Positions 6,614-13,791 of a stretch of 20,468 nt of DNA are shown piece by piece. How positions within the stretch are numbered: position 1 is the stretch's first letter; every line of letters starts with the position of its first letter. The notes beneath the pieces were generated by a model that was not told the origin of the DNA, did not search any database, and was given only the letters and a program-made list of their open reading frames with translations. A program made the position numbers and the translations under genes. The stretch covers positions 1 through 20,468 of IMG/VR virus record IMGVR_UViG_3300031391_000022; one strand, 5' to 3'. The DNA comes from a virus.

Positions 6614-8355
6614 TGGCACGCGAAGATATAACGGTAAGATTTAATCTTGATGAATCAGGGTTTAAAAATGGCATTAAGCGCGCTGGCCGAGCAATGAATA
6701 AATTTCGCAAAGAGATCAGCGGAAAGGTCGGAATCGCGCTGGCAGGTGTGTTTTCAGTTGGGCTAATTAAAAATATAATTGGACTTGGAACTGCTGCAGC
6801 AGAAACGGCATCTAAGTTTAAATCGGTATTTGGACCTGCATCATCCGCAATGAATAAGCGAGTGCAAGAGTTGCGAAAAACGATACCGAGCACTACCGCA
6901 GAGATGCAAAATTCGCTAGCCACATTTGCGCAAATGGCAACTGCATTCGGAATGAACTCGACTGCCGCAAATATGTTTTCCGTGGAAATGGTCAAAATCG
7001 CTGGCGACATCGCAAGCTTTAACGATCTACCCATCGAAGATGCGTTTACTAAGATTCAGAGCGCGATCAGTGGCGAATTTGAACCGATGAAGCAATTGGG
7101 AATCGTCATCAATCAGGCTAGGCTCAAGCAGGAAGCGTTAAATCTTCAAATCTACAACGGCGTAGGTCAAATGAACGCTGCTCAAAAAGCATTAGCAGTC
7201 CAATCAATACTGATACGCGACATGGGGGATGCCAACGGAGACGCTGCACTGACCGCCGATAGCGCCTCAAATCAAATCAAGTTTTTGAAAAAAAGCATTT
7301 TCGAGATGGGGACGGACATAGGGGTAACTGCATTGCCAGCGGTTCTTGAACTAACAAGAGGCATATTTTTTCTGCTGAGAAAAACAAAAGAATTTACAGA
7401 CTTTGCAGGATCTACCGTGGGGCAATTGATATACGGACCTACAGAAGAAACATTAGAAAGGCAAAGGAAATCGAAGCAGTTACTTGATGCGCAGGCGCAA
7501 GCGACCAGGGAATTGTCCAGCGAGGGAAAGCTCTACAAACAAGGGATGTTTGAGGGGACTTTATGGACTAAGGGACTGTCTGAAAAGCTAGATGAAAACA
7601 AGAGAAAGATTAAGGAGCGAACTCAATTAATAATTGATGGACTGGCCAAGGAAAGAAAGGAATCTGAGAAAAACGAAGTTGATAGGGTAAAGAAATCAGA
7701 AAAAGAAATCAAAGAAGCGTCAGACCTAACAGATGAGTTAAATGAGCAGATCGAGGCCGAAACCAACCCTGCCAGAAAGGCGGCGCTTGAACAACGACTA
7801 TCAGCATACAAGGCATTGCTTGAAGCAGCGGGAGAGTTGAATGGTATTGAGACCGTCAAACCGAAAGGATCTGGCGCAATCGGTGATGATGATGACAGCC
7901 CATCAACGGGAGGCGATATAGAGCGGCAAAAAAAGCTGATGGACATGAAGCTTGCCGCGCTCAAAGCGGAGACGCGAGGGGAAGACGCATTGGCTGAGGT
8001 AATAAGAAATCGAATAAAACTAGCCGAGCGCATACTCGAAATAATGAAGGAAACTGGCGCGACCCAGCGCGAGGCGACCATCATAGCCAACAAGCAGGTC
8101 AAGGCTGAGTTATCAACGGGTGGCAGATCCAACCAACCAAGCGGCGGAATCAGATCTGGCGGCGGAATCAGATCTGGCCGCATTAAGAGCATCCTGCCTG
8201 CCACTCGTGAGTCACGCTTCAGCCGTGCTGCACAAGGGGCAAGTGGGATGAATCAATCTACAAAAAGCGGGGGGTCAAAGCCAGACAAACAGTTGACCGT
8301 TGCTGAAGAGTCAGCAAGATCCTTGAAAATCATTGAAACGGAATTACTCAAATGA
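6613..8355 (+). CDS. Tail tape measure protein, 580 aa
   Basis: The N-terminal 250 residues match phage tail tape measure proteins: a Gly/Ala-rich amphipathic start with a hydrophobic stretch near 38-58, then 'AAETASKFKSVFG', 'ATFAQMATAFGM', 'IASFNDLPIEDAFTKIQSAISGE' and 'MKQLGIVI'. The middle and C-terminal parts are charged, coiled-coil-like helices (about 280-420 and 440-500). Tape measure proteins set tail length; at roughly 1.5 angstrom per residue, 580 residues implies a tail near 90 nm, an estimate only. A weak Shine-Dalgarno-like AAGGA precedes the ATG. The gene and those after it are more AT-rich in codon choice than the head genes. An ATGA overlap links it to the next gene. Confidence 0.88.
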   Translation: MAREDITVRFNLDESGFKNGIKRAGRAMNKFRKEISGKVGIALAGVFSVGLIKNIIGLGTAAAETASKFKSVFGPASSAMNKRVQELRKTIPSTTAEMQNSLATFAQMATAFGMNSTAANMFSVEMVKIAGDIASFNDLPIEDAFTKIQSAISGEFEPMKQLGIVINQARLKQEALNLQIYNGVGQMNAAQKALAVQSILIRDMGDANGDAALTADSASNQIKFLKKSIFEMGTDIGVTALPAVLELTRGIFFLLRKTKEFTDFAGSTVGQLIYGPTEETLERQRKSKQLLDAQAQATRELSSEGKLYKQGMFEGTLWTKGLSEKLDENKRKIKERTQLIIDGLAKERKESEKNEVDRVKKSEKEIKEASDLTDELNEQIEAETNPARKAALEQRLSAYKALLEAAGELNGIETVKPKGSGAIGDDDDSPSTGGDIERQKKLMDMKLAALKAETRGEDALAEVIRNRIKLAERILEIMKETGATQREATIIANKQVKAELSTGGRSNQPSGGIRSGGGIRSGRIKSILPATRESRFSRAAQGASGMNQSTKSGGSKPDKQLTVAEESARSLKIIETELLK

Positions 8356-9098
8356 GCATACCATACAATCACCAAATGACAGGCGTTAAGTCTACAGGCG
8401 GATACCCTCAGTATCCGCTACAGTCCGTAAATGACCTAACCCATGTTGTGTATAATATCCAGTGCAAATGCCTTCGGGCTGATTACGTAGTCCCTGCGCT
8501 AACCGACACCTTAGCAAACGCAACAAGCTCTAAAATAGTCAATCCGCCATTCGCAAACGGGAACGCTTATTTTGTTGGAGACATTTCTTTTGCAGATTCG
8601 GACGGCGGTCTAATGACGTTCACACGTCAATTTTCGACAGTGCCAGCAAACCGCTCAGGTGTTTATTCCGGTTCAATCAGCTTTCCGTTCCCATCGACTC
8701 AAGGAGTATACTACACGCCGCCCGCGACGAAAGACGCCGCTGAAAGTGATGATAACCTGTGGGAATTTCGCGAAGATAAAGCTTCAGACACAAGCGCCGG
8801 GGCTCTGTATATTGATTACGTATATTTCCTAGCCTCATCGCCTCCAACGATTAGCACTGTTTTTAAATCATCACAGACGGGGTTCGTAACCGACGGCGGA
8901 AGCGGATCATTCTCTAATGCTAAGGCTTTAAATGGCGACTCATTTACAGGGTCATATTCGGTTGGACAAACTACGCCGAGTGCTTCTTCTTACGCTTTAG
9001 CCGTTGCAAGTGGCACCCTCAAAAATGTTGACGTCAGGGTCAATCGATATATGGGAAATATCTTCGTTATGGAAACCCACAAGACCGCAGCCAAATGA
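8352..9098 (+). CDS. Tail-tip region protein of unknown family, 248 aa
   Basis: Beta-rich, with many Ser, Thr, Gly and aromatic residues, no signal peptide and two close Cys (IQCKCL) near residue 38. The sequence is virion-like, but I cannot name a family. It overlaps both neighbours by four bases (ATGA), so the three genes after the tape measure are probably translated as a coupled set. A perfect hairpin at 8398-8418 lies just inside the gene. By order it could be a distal tail or tail-tip component. Confidence 0.65.
   Translation: MSIPYNHQMTGVKSTGGYPQYPLQSVNDLTHVVYNIQCKCLRADYVVPALTDTLANATSSKIVNPPFANGNAYFVGDISFADSDGGLMTFTRQFSTVPANRSGVYSGSISFPFPSTQGVYYTPPATKDAAESDDNLWEFREDKASDTSAGALYIDYVYFLASSPPTISTVFKSSQTGFVTDGGSGSFSNAKALNGDSFTGSYSVGQTTPSASSYALAVASGTLKNVDVRVNRYMGNIFVMETHKTAAK
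8398..8418 (+). repeat. Perfect hairpin with outward-facing GGATAC / GTATCC half-sites
   Basis: GCGGATAC, CCTCA, GTATCCGC is an 8-bp perfect stem with a five-base loop. It uses the same GTATCC half-site as the 19-bp family but in the opposite arrangement. It is 46 bases into the coding region. Confidence 0.5.
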
Positions 9099-9610
9099 TT
9101 ATTAACGAAGATGAAGTGAAGGGATGGGGAAGCTTCCGAAGCGTATTGAAAAAGCTGATACGCTCAGTCAATCGCACGACTAAGATTTCCATCAGCCGAA
9201 ATGATTACAACGACGGAGTTACTTACTCCGGTGATGCGATTATACTCAATATTTCCAAATCAAAAGAATCAAGTCCGGGCGTTAGCAGTTCTGGACTAAG
9301 TGGAGTGAATATAATATGGGCAGACCTCACCGAAACATTCATTCCCGTTGCCGACATCTTAGAAGATTATGATTCTGAAGATTATTGGTCAATCGTGCTG
9401 GCAGTCTCAAACAACGCATTTGACCCTGAATTGGTAAGCTATGATGACGGGGAAGACTTGTGGGACGATACTGGAACTGATCAAACTCTCTACCGCTTGC
9501 GTGTGATTGCACCCAACGACGACGGCGACCCCGTAACGATTTCCAACTACGGGCAATTTCGGGAAGAAATCCTCTGCGTGGATGGCAAACCGGTTAACAT
9601 TTTAATCTAA
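9095..9610 (+). CDS. Acidic tail-tip region protein of unknown family, 171 aa
   Basis: Acidic protein with a basic N-terminal stretch (LKKLIRSVNRTTKISISR) and a very acidic middle (EDYDSEDYW, YDDGEDLWDD). Near the C-terminus 'YGQFREEILCVDGKPVNIL' looks like a conserved strand ending, though I cannot name a family. It starts in an ATGA overlap and its stop forms a TAATG overlap with the next gene. It is AT-rich in codon use like its neighbours. Context suggests a tail-tip or hub-associated protein; no function is claimed. Confidence 0.65.
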   Translation: MIINEDEVKGWGSFRSVLKKLIRSVNRTTKISISRNDYNDGVTYSGDAIILNISKSKESSPGVSSSGLSGVNIIWADLTETFIPVADILEDYDSEDYWSIVLAVSNNAFDPELVSYDDGEDLWDDTGTDQTLYRLRVIAPNDDGDPVTISNYGQFREEILCVDGKPVNILI

Positions 9611-10383
9611 TGACTGCACCAATCTCACAACATTTCATGACTAGAGGCGCAGGCAACGGTTTCACGTCGTGTTTGCAAAAGGTGTATGTGTCTAATTTCG
9701 ACTTTTGGACCACACTGTCAGGCGTCAGCAAGGTGTCACCAACAACATCTGATGCACTAATCCAAGAGTCATACATTTTGGCAATGAACTTGTTTTGGAA
9801 TATGGAAAAAACGAGTTTTACCGCAACTACAGTGGGAACATCAGGAACGCATCTTGCATTTATAGAGAATCCGAAAGAAAGAGTATGTGAGAGTAGTCTG
9901 TATAATTTTGTCGATATTACTAGCGATGGTGGTGGCCAGACGACCCTCTATATAAGAATGTGGCTAAGAATAGTGCGCATGTATAATGGTGTTACTACCG
10001 ATGAGGTTAATTTTGTTGGTTACGGTCTGAAATCAGATCCTTATGACAGTGGCATTAGATATTCTACAAGTTGGTTTTTACAAGGTTTTCAACGTGAAGC
10101 TTCATCGGTAAGAGCTACTATATCTTCATATACCGACGACCATACATTTGAATCTAGTTCTTCACTTCCCCCAGGTAGGCAGACCATTGCTCAGGATATC
10201 GCATATACCACAGTTTCGGGGCTTCACGTTATTGGGTGGGCATATGCTAGATGGCGCACCGCTGGCATTACAAACGCACCCGCCGCCGACGCTACTGCCA
10301 TGACCGCGTCGAATGATGACTCATCGTTTTCTTTAACCTCGATAGACTTCTACGCCTACCAACTTAACCCACCCACACCATGA
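9610..10383 (+). CDS. Tail-tip region protein of unknown family, 257 aa
   Basis: The protein is rich in Ser, Thr, Tyr and aromatic residues. A likely lectin-like or jelly-roll beta pattern runs from about 30 to 255 (for example TTLYIRMWLRIVRMYNG, VSGLHVIGWAYARWR and FSLTSIDFYAYQL near the end). Such folds occur in phage tail-tip and receptor-binding proteins, but this is pattern recognition only. Codon use is clearly more AT-rich than the fibre gene that follows, which suggests separate origins. The stop overlaps a 36-codon frame by four bases. Confidence 0.62.
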   Translation: MTAPISQHFMTRGAGNGFTSCLQKVYVSNFDFWTTLSGVSKVSPTTSDALIQESYILAMNLFWNMEKTSFTATTVGTSGTHLAFIENPKERVCESSLYNFVDITSDGGGQTTLYIRMWLRIVRMYNGVTTDEVNFVGYGLKSDPYDSGIRYSTSWFLQGFQREASSVRATISSYTDDHTFESSSSLPPGRQTIAQDIAYTTVSGLHVIGWAYARWRTAGITNAPAADATAMTASNDDSSFSLTSIDFYAYQLNPPTP

Positions 10384-10490
10384 GCACAATACGCAGCGGC
10401 ATCTCACTAGCACGCGCACAGACGCAACTGACGGTGATACGGGATAGGGAAGCATTACTACGAGCCAACAAGGCGAAGTCAGTCCAGTAA
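10380..10490 (+). CDS. Very small gene, 36 aa, or remnant of a frameshifted gene
   Basis: A 36-codon frame (MSTIRSGISLARAQTQLTV...) starts in an ATGA overlap with the preceding gene, which supports real translation. From about 10448 a different frame reads a plausible polar peptide (GSITTSQQGEVSPVIHIKSE onward) that stops at 10544-10546 with ending LFAIAPQ. That frame has an in-frame TAG at 10445. The two halves may once have been one gene of about 55 residues, now broken by an indel. A functional 36-residue peptide is equally possible. Confidence 0.4.
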   Translation: MSTIRSGISLARAQTQLTVIRDREALLRANKAKSVQ

Positions 10491-10569
10491 TACATATCAA
10501 GAGCGAGGCGTCTACGGAAGTGCTTTTCGCCATTGCGCCGCAGTAAACGCAAGATTGACATTTGCCGCC

Positions 10570-10588
10570 GTATCCGTTTTATGGATAC
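10570..10588 (+). promoter_or_regulatory. 19-bp palindrome, copy 6
   Basis: GTATCCGTTTTATGGATAC has exact arms and is the exact reverse complement of copy 4. It ends three bases before the fibre ATG (10592). TTGACA is at 10555-10560, 15 bases before the motif start. It is well placed to start or control transcription of the fibre gene. Confidence 0.78.
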
Positions 10589-10591
10589 ATA

Positions 10592-13288
10592 ATGGCAATC
10601 GACCTTTACATCAACACCGAAGCCCGCAGCCTCGAAACTGCAATCGTAACAGGCACCAAGCGGCCCACTGAGTCCGCCCGAATCCGCGAGTTCGTGCAGG
10701 GTGCCGATCAGGACTACATCTTGCACCTGATCAATGCCGACGGTAGCTACGACAGCCGCAGCGGTGACGAAGCCGTAGCAATGCGCGTAGGCGTGTCGGT
10801 GCGGGGCGGCACCGCCAAGACTGGCAAGTTCACCCTGACCGCTGGCGCAATCACATCAGAGGCTATCAGCTTCGGCGCATCGGCCTCTGCGCTTGAGGCG
10901 GCGCTAAACCGCATGAACTCCGGCGCAGGGCCATACAGTGACAAAGTGAAGGCGCAGAAACTCGGTGACGGCATGTGGCTCATTATCTTTGACACCGCTG
11001 GCGCTCAAGATGCGCTGGCCGCCGAAAGCCTCAACCTATTCCCTGAGTCTGGCGTCATCCCAAACCTCTACGTTACCGGCACGCCAACCATACGTTGCCA
11101 GCAGATAATCCGCGTAGCCCGGCAGCCCGCAATCTACAGCGAGACTTGGACAGCAGCGGGCACCACGTTTACGGGCACGCTAGACGCATCAACCGCCCGC
11201 GTGTCGCAACTGCTCAACGACGACTCAAGCGCGCAAGTCGTGTTCGAGGTCAAGGCCGACGACACCATCCTTTGCTCCGTCCCTTGCCGCATCCTGCCAG
11301 CCGTAGCCGACACTAGCGCATTCACCGGCGCAAGCCTTCCGACCCCTGTAACCGAGGCTTACGTGACCGCAGCCATTGCAGATGCGGCTCTTCCGGCTTC
11401 ATCGGTCTCGACGTTCGGAGGAACTCTCATCGATGACCCCGACGCAGCGACCGCAAGGGCGACGCTCGGAGTTGATGCGGCGGGAACCGACAACTCGACC
11501 GACGTAACTCTCGGAGGTGCGGGAACTTATATCTCGATCGCCGGACAGGTCATCACAGTCGACCCGATCACCGAGTCCGACATCAGCGATCTCGGAGCTT
11601 ACATCACCGGGATCACCGGGGAACCTCTCTCAGATCTCTCCGATGTCACGATCACCTCGATCGCATCCGGTGAGCTGCTCAAGTGGAACGGCTCCGCGTG
11701 GATCAATCAGACCTTGGCCGAAGCTGGGGTCGCGACAGCGGCTCAAGGCTCGCTCGCCGACTCCGCCGTACAATCAACAGACATCGACACATTGGCCGAG
11801 CTGAATGCGATCGTCGGAGACGCAACGCTCATCGACACCGGGGACTTTCGTCTCAGTGATGCTCGGACTCCCACGGCTCACACTCACACTGCAAGTGAAG
11901 TAACGGACTTCGACATTGAGGTTGCAAATAATTCTGCTGTTACAGCCAACACTGCAAAACTTACCGCTGACACAACTAACGTGACAGCCGCAGGTGCATT
12001 AATGGATTCTGAGGTGACTAACTTGGCCCAAGTCAAAGCTTTTGATACCACTGACTATGCAACAGCGGCTCAAGGCTCGCTCGCCGACTCTGCCGTTCAA
12101 TCAACAGACATCGACACCATTGCCGAGCTCAACGCCGTCGTCACCGATGCCACAATCCTCACCACCGCAACCGGCTACACCCAAGCCGCTGCGGATGCGG
12201 CAATCACCGCAAGCCTCACGCTGATCGGCAACACGATATTCGTCGCCAAGACTGGCACCGACACCCGCACCGGACTTGACGACCACGACATCCGCAAGCC
12301 GTTTCTAACGGTCAACGCAGCGCAGGCAGTGGCGGGCAGTGGCGACACGATTATGGTGTTTGCGGGCGACTACAGCGCAGAGACCGCGCTCGGTGGCGTG
12401 GATGGCGTTTATTATCAGGGGATGGACGGCGCAACGTTGCCAGCGTTTAACGTGACGACTGGGATTACTGTTTACGGCAGCGGATTGGCGCAGTCGCTCA
12501 CTTGCAATCATGCCAGCGCGATGATGAATTTTGCGCGGATGGATGCGGTTACTTTAATTTATTGCGATGGCGGCATGCAGACCGCAGGCAACGCTGGCAC
12601 TTTAATTTATTGCGATGGCGGCGTGCAGACCGCTGGCAACGCTGGCACTTATATTGCTTGCGAGGGCGGCGAGCAAACTGCTGGCAACGCTGGCACTTAT
12701 ATTATTTGCGATGGCGGCATGCAGACCGCAGGCAACGCTGGCACTTATATTTATTGCCTCACCGGCGGCGAGCAAACCGCAGGCAACGCTGGCACTTATA
12801 TTATTTGCGGGGGCGGCGTGCAGACCGCAGGCAACGCAGGCACTTATATTGGTTGCGCAGGCGGCGTGCAAACCGTCACTCACGCAAATTTAACCTCAAC
12901 AGACCGCCCCGTAAGATTGTTAGGATCAGGCAGCCTCACCATCACAGGACGCATTGAATCAACAGAATCTGGCGGCGTAGTCGTTGATATTGCTAATAGC
13001 TGGAGCGGTTCGCTCAAGCTTGTTGACTGCAACCTGACCGCAACTACAGTAGCAACCAACGAGGCAACCAAGGGCATCAATTACGGAACTAGCGTGACGG
13101 GCGATGTGCAGCTAAAGAACTGCACACTTATCACAGCACAGAATGGTAACGGAACCGCCCGCGCAATTGCATCCCCAAGTGCACAGACAATATATCTACA
13201 GACACCATGCGCATCCACACATGATGCGGAGTCGACCATAACACCGACAGGTGCCGATCTATTTATTAATCCCAACTTCACCGCGTAA
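10592..13288 (+). CDS. Tail fibre with beta-helix and cysteine-bearing 16-residue repeats, 898 aa
   Basis: Probable receptor-binding fibre. Residues 1 to about 245 form the likely tail-attachment part. Residues 250-530 are fibre-like, with the common phage segment 'FRLSDARTPTAHTH' and a duplicated 'TAAQGSLADSAVQSTDID' unit. A beta-helix-type opening follows near 546-595 (IFVAKTGTD..., then a GSGDTIMVFAGDYSAE segment), as in pectate-lyase-like folds. Residues 654-766 are seven 16-residue repeats (one has 17) with pattern T-x-I-x-C-x-G-G-x-Q-T-A-G-N-A-G. These resemble AIDA-type autotransporter passenger repeats and put one Cys in each of seven units. I chose the ATG at 10592, three bases after palindrome copy 6; an in-frame ATG at 10562 would cross that motif. 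Confidence 0.85.
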   Translation: MAIDLYINTEARSLETAIVTGTKRPTESARIREFVQGADQDYILHLINADGSYDSRSGDEAVAMRVGVSVRGGTAKTGKFTLTAGAITSEAISFGASASALEAALNRMNSGAGPYSDKVKAQKLGDGMWLIIFDTAGAQDALAAESLNLFPESGVIPNLYVTGTPTIRCQQIIRVARQPAIYSETWTAAGTTFTGTLDASTARVSQLLNDDSSAQVVFEVKADDTILCSVPCRILPAVADTSAFTGASLPTPVTEAYVTAAIADAALPASSVSTFGGTLIDDPDAATARATLGVDAAGTDNSTDVTLGGAGTYISIAGQVITVDPITESDISDLGAYITGITGEPLSDLSDVTITSIASGELLKWNGSAWINQTLAEAGVATAAQGSLADSAVQSTDIDTLAELNAIVGDATLIDTGDFRLSDARTPTAHTHTASEVTDFDIEVANNSAVTANTAKLTADTTNVTAAGALMDSEVTNLAQVKAFDTTDYATAAQGSLADSAVQSTDIDTIAELNAVVTDATILTTATGYTQAAADAAITASLTLIGNTIFVAKTGTDTRTGLDDHDIRKPFLTVNAAQAVAGSGDTIMVFAGDYSAETALGGVDGVYYQGMDGATLPAFNVTTGITVYGSGLAQSLTCNHASAMMNFARMDAVTLIYCDGGMQTAGNAGTLIYCDGGVQTAGNAGTYIACEGGEQTAGNAGTYIICDGGMQTAGNAGTYIYCLTGGEQTAGNAGTYIICGGGVQTAGNAGTYIGCAGGVQTVTHANLTSTDRPVRLLGSGSLTITGRIESTESGGVVVDIANSWSGSLKLVDCNLTATTVATNEATKGINYGTSVTGDVQLKNCTLITAQNGNGTARAIASPSAQTIYLQTPCASTHDAESTITPTGADLFINPNFTA
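11735..12141 (+). repeat. Duplicated segment within the fibre gene (two units)
   Basis: Bases 11735-11814 and 12062-12141 are related; the first 50 or so differ at only a few positions, and similarity then fades. Both encode TAAQGSLADSAVQSTDID followed by T-(L/I)-AELNA. The units are 327 bases apart. This is a typical fibre shaft duplication. Confidence 0.8.
12551..12889 (+). repeat. Tandem 48-bp repeat array, seven units
   Basis: Units of 48 bases follow head to tail in the fibre frame; the fifth has one extra codon (51 bases). Units 1 to 6 are close copies and unit 7 diverges after GGVQT. Because 48 is divisible by three, several other frames stay open through the array and give spurious ORFs. 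This is a protein-coding repeat and not a CRISPR array. Confidence 0.92.
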
Positions 13289-13437
13289 TGACTACTGCAA
13301 GAAAATCTAACTCAACCTTTAGTCCTGTGCTTACCGCAGAGGATATACGGACTACAGCTTTCCCGAGAAACTACCCGGGTATTATTGCTTTAATAACAGG
13401 CGGCGCTGCTATCACCAACACCGCATTCACCGTGTAG
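13288..13437 (+). CDS. Small protein of unknown function, 49 aa
   Basis: A 49-codon frame starts in a TAATG overlap with the fibre stop, which supports translational coupling. It begins MTTARKSNSTFSPVLTAEDI and ends in a Gly/Ala/Ile-rich hydrophobic stretch (GIIALITGGAAITNTAFTV). By position it could be a fibre accessory or assembly factor. The short hydrophobic tail is too weak for a confident membrane segment. Confidence 0.5.
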   Translation: MTTARKSNSTFSPVLTAEDIRTTAFPRNYPGIIALITGGAAITNTAFTV

Positions 13438-13466
13438 CCGACCGCCGCGAATCACTTTGACAAAAC

Positions 13467-13485
13467 GTATCTATAATCCTAATAC
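13467..13485 (+). promoter_or_regulatory. 19-bp palindrome, copy 7
   Basis: GTATCTATAATCCTAATAC has one base changed in the right arm (AATAC) and contains a TATAAT. It ends six bases before the ATG at 13492. TTGACA is at 13457-13462, ten bases before the motif start. With TAATAC as -10, the TTGACA spacing is 17. Confidence 0.7.
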
Positions 13486-13491
13486 ACTACC

Positions 13492-13791
13492 ATGAGCCAA
13501 CTTCCCGCACTCACTGCCAACGGCAGCACCACACCAATCGCCGCAAACGGCGCTTACACACTCTCCGCAGCTGGCACGTTCGACAGCGCGACCGTAATCA
13601 TGCAAGCGTCATGGGACGGCGGCACCACATACCACGACTTGACTGACTCCAACGGCACGGCGTTTGCAGCTACGGCCAACAAAGCCGAAAACATCGATGT
13701 GGCAAAGTGCCTATTTCGCGCAACCATGACCGACGCAGGCGCATCTTCCAGCGTGATCGTTTCAATCGTAACCTTCCGCGATCTCCGCTAA
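13492..13791 (+). CDS. Small virion-type protein, 99 aa
   Basis: All-beta small protein with a pattern often seen in virion surface or tail-associated proteins: 'SLxx...IAANGAYTLSAAGTFDSATVIMQASWDGGTTYHDL', then a hydrophobic C-terminal strand (SSVIVSIVTF). Its ATG lies six bases after 19-bp palindrome copy 7, and its stop overlaps the next ATG (TAATG). Function is unknown. Confidence 0.65.
   Translation: MSQLPALTANGSTTPIAANGAYTLSAAGTFDSATVIMQASWDGGTTYHDLTDSNGTAFAATANKAENIDVAKCLFRATMTDAGASSSVIVSIVTFRDLR

Noticed and set aside
12551-12889. Possible CRISPR-like array because of regular repeats
   Set aside because: Units are contiguous with no spacers, vary by codon substitution and are in frame with the fibre gene.
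12502-12957. Long open frames on both strands across the fibre repeat array
   Set aside because: The 48-bp units keep other frames open, so these are shadows of the repeat; none has a start signal or plausible composition.
13707-13790. N-terminal extension of the adhesin
   Set aside because: The added Arg-rich residues are the alternative frame of the 99-aa gene; the TAATG overlap at 13791 is the better start.
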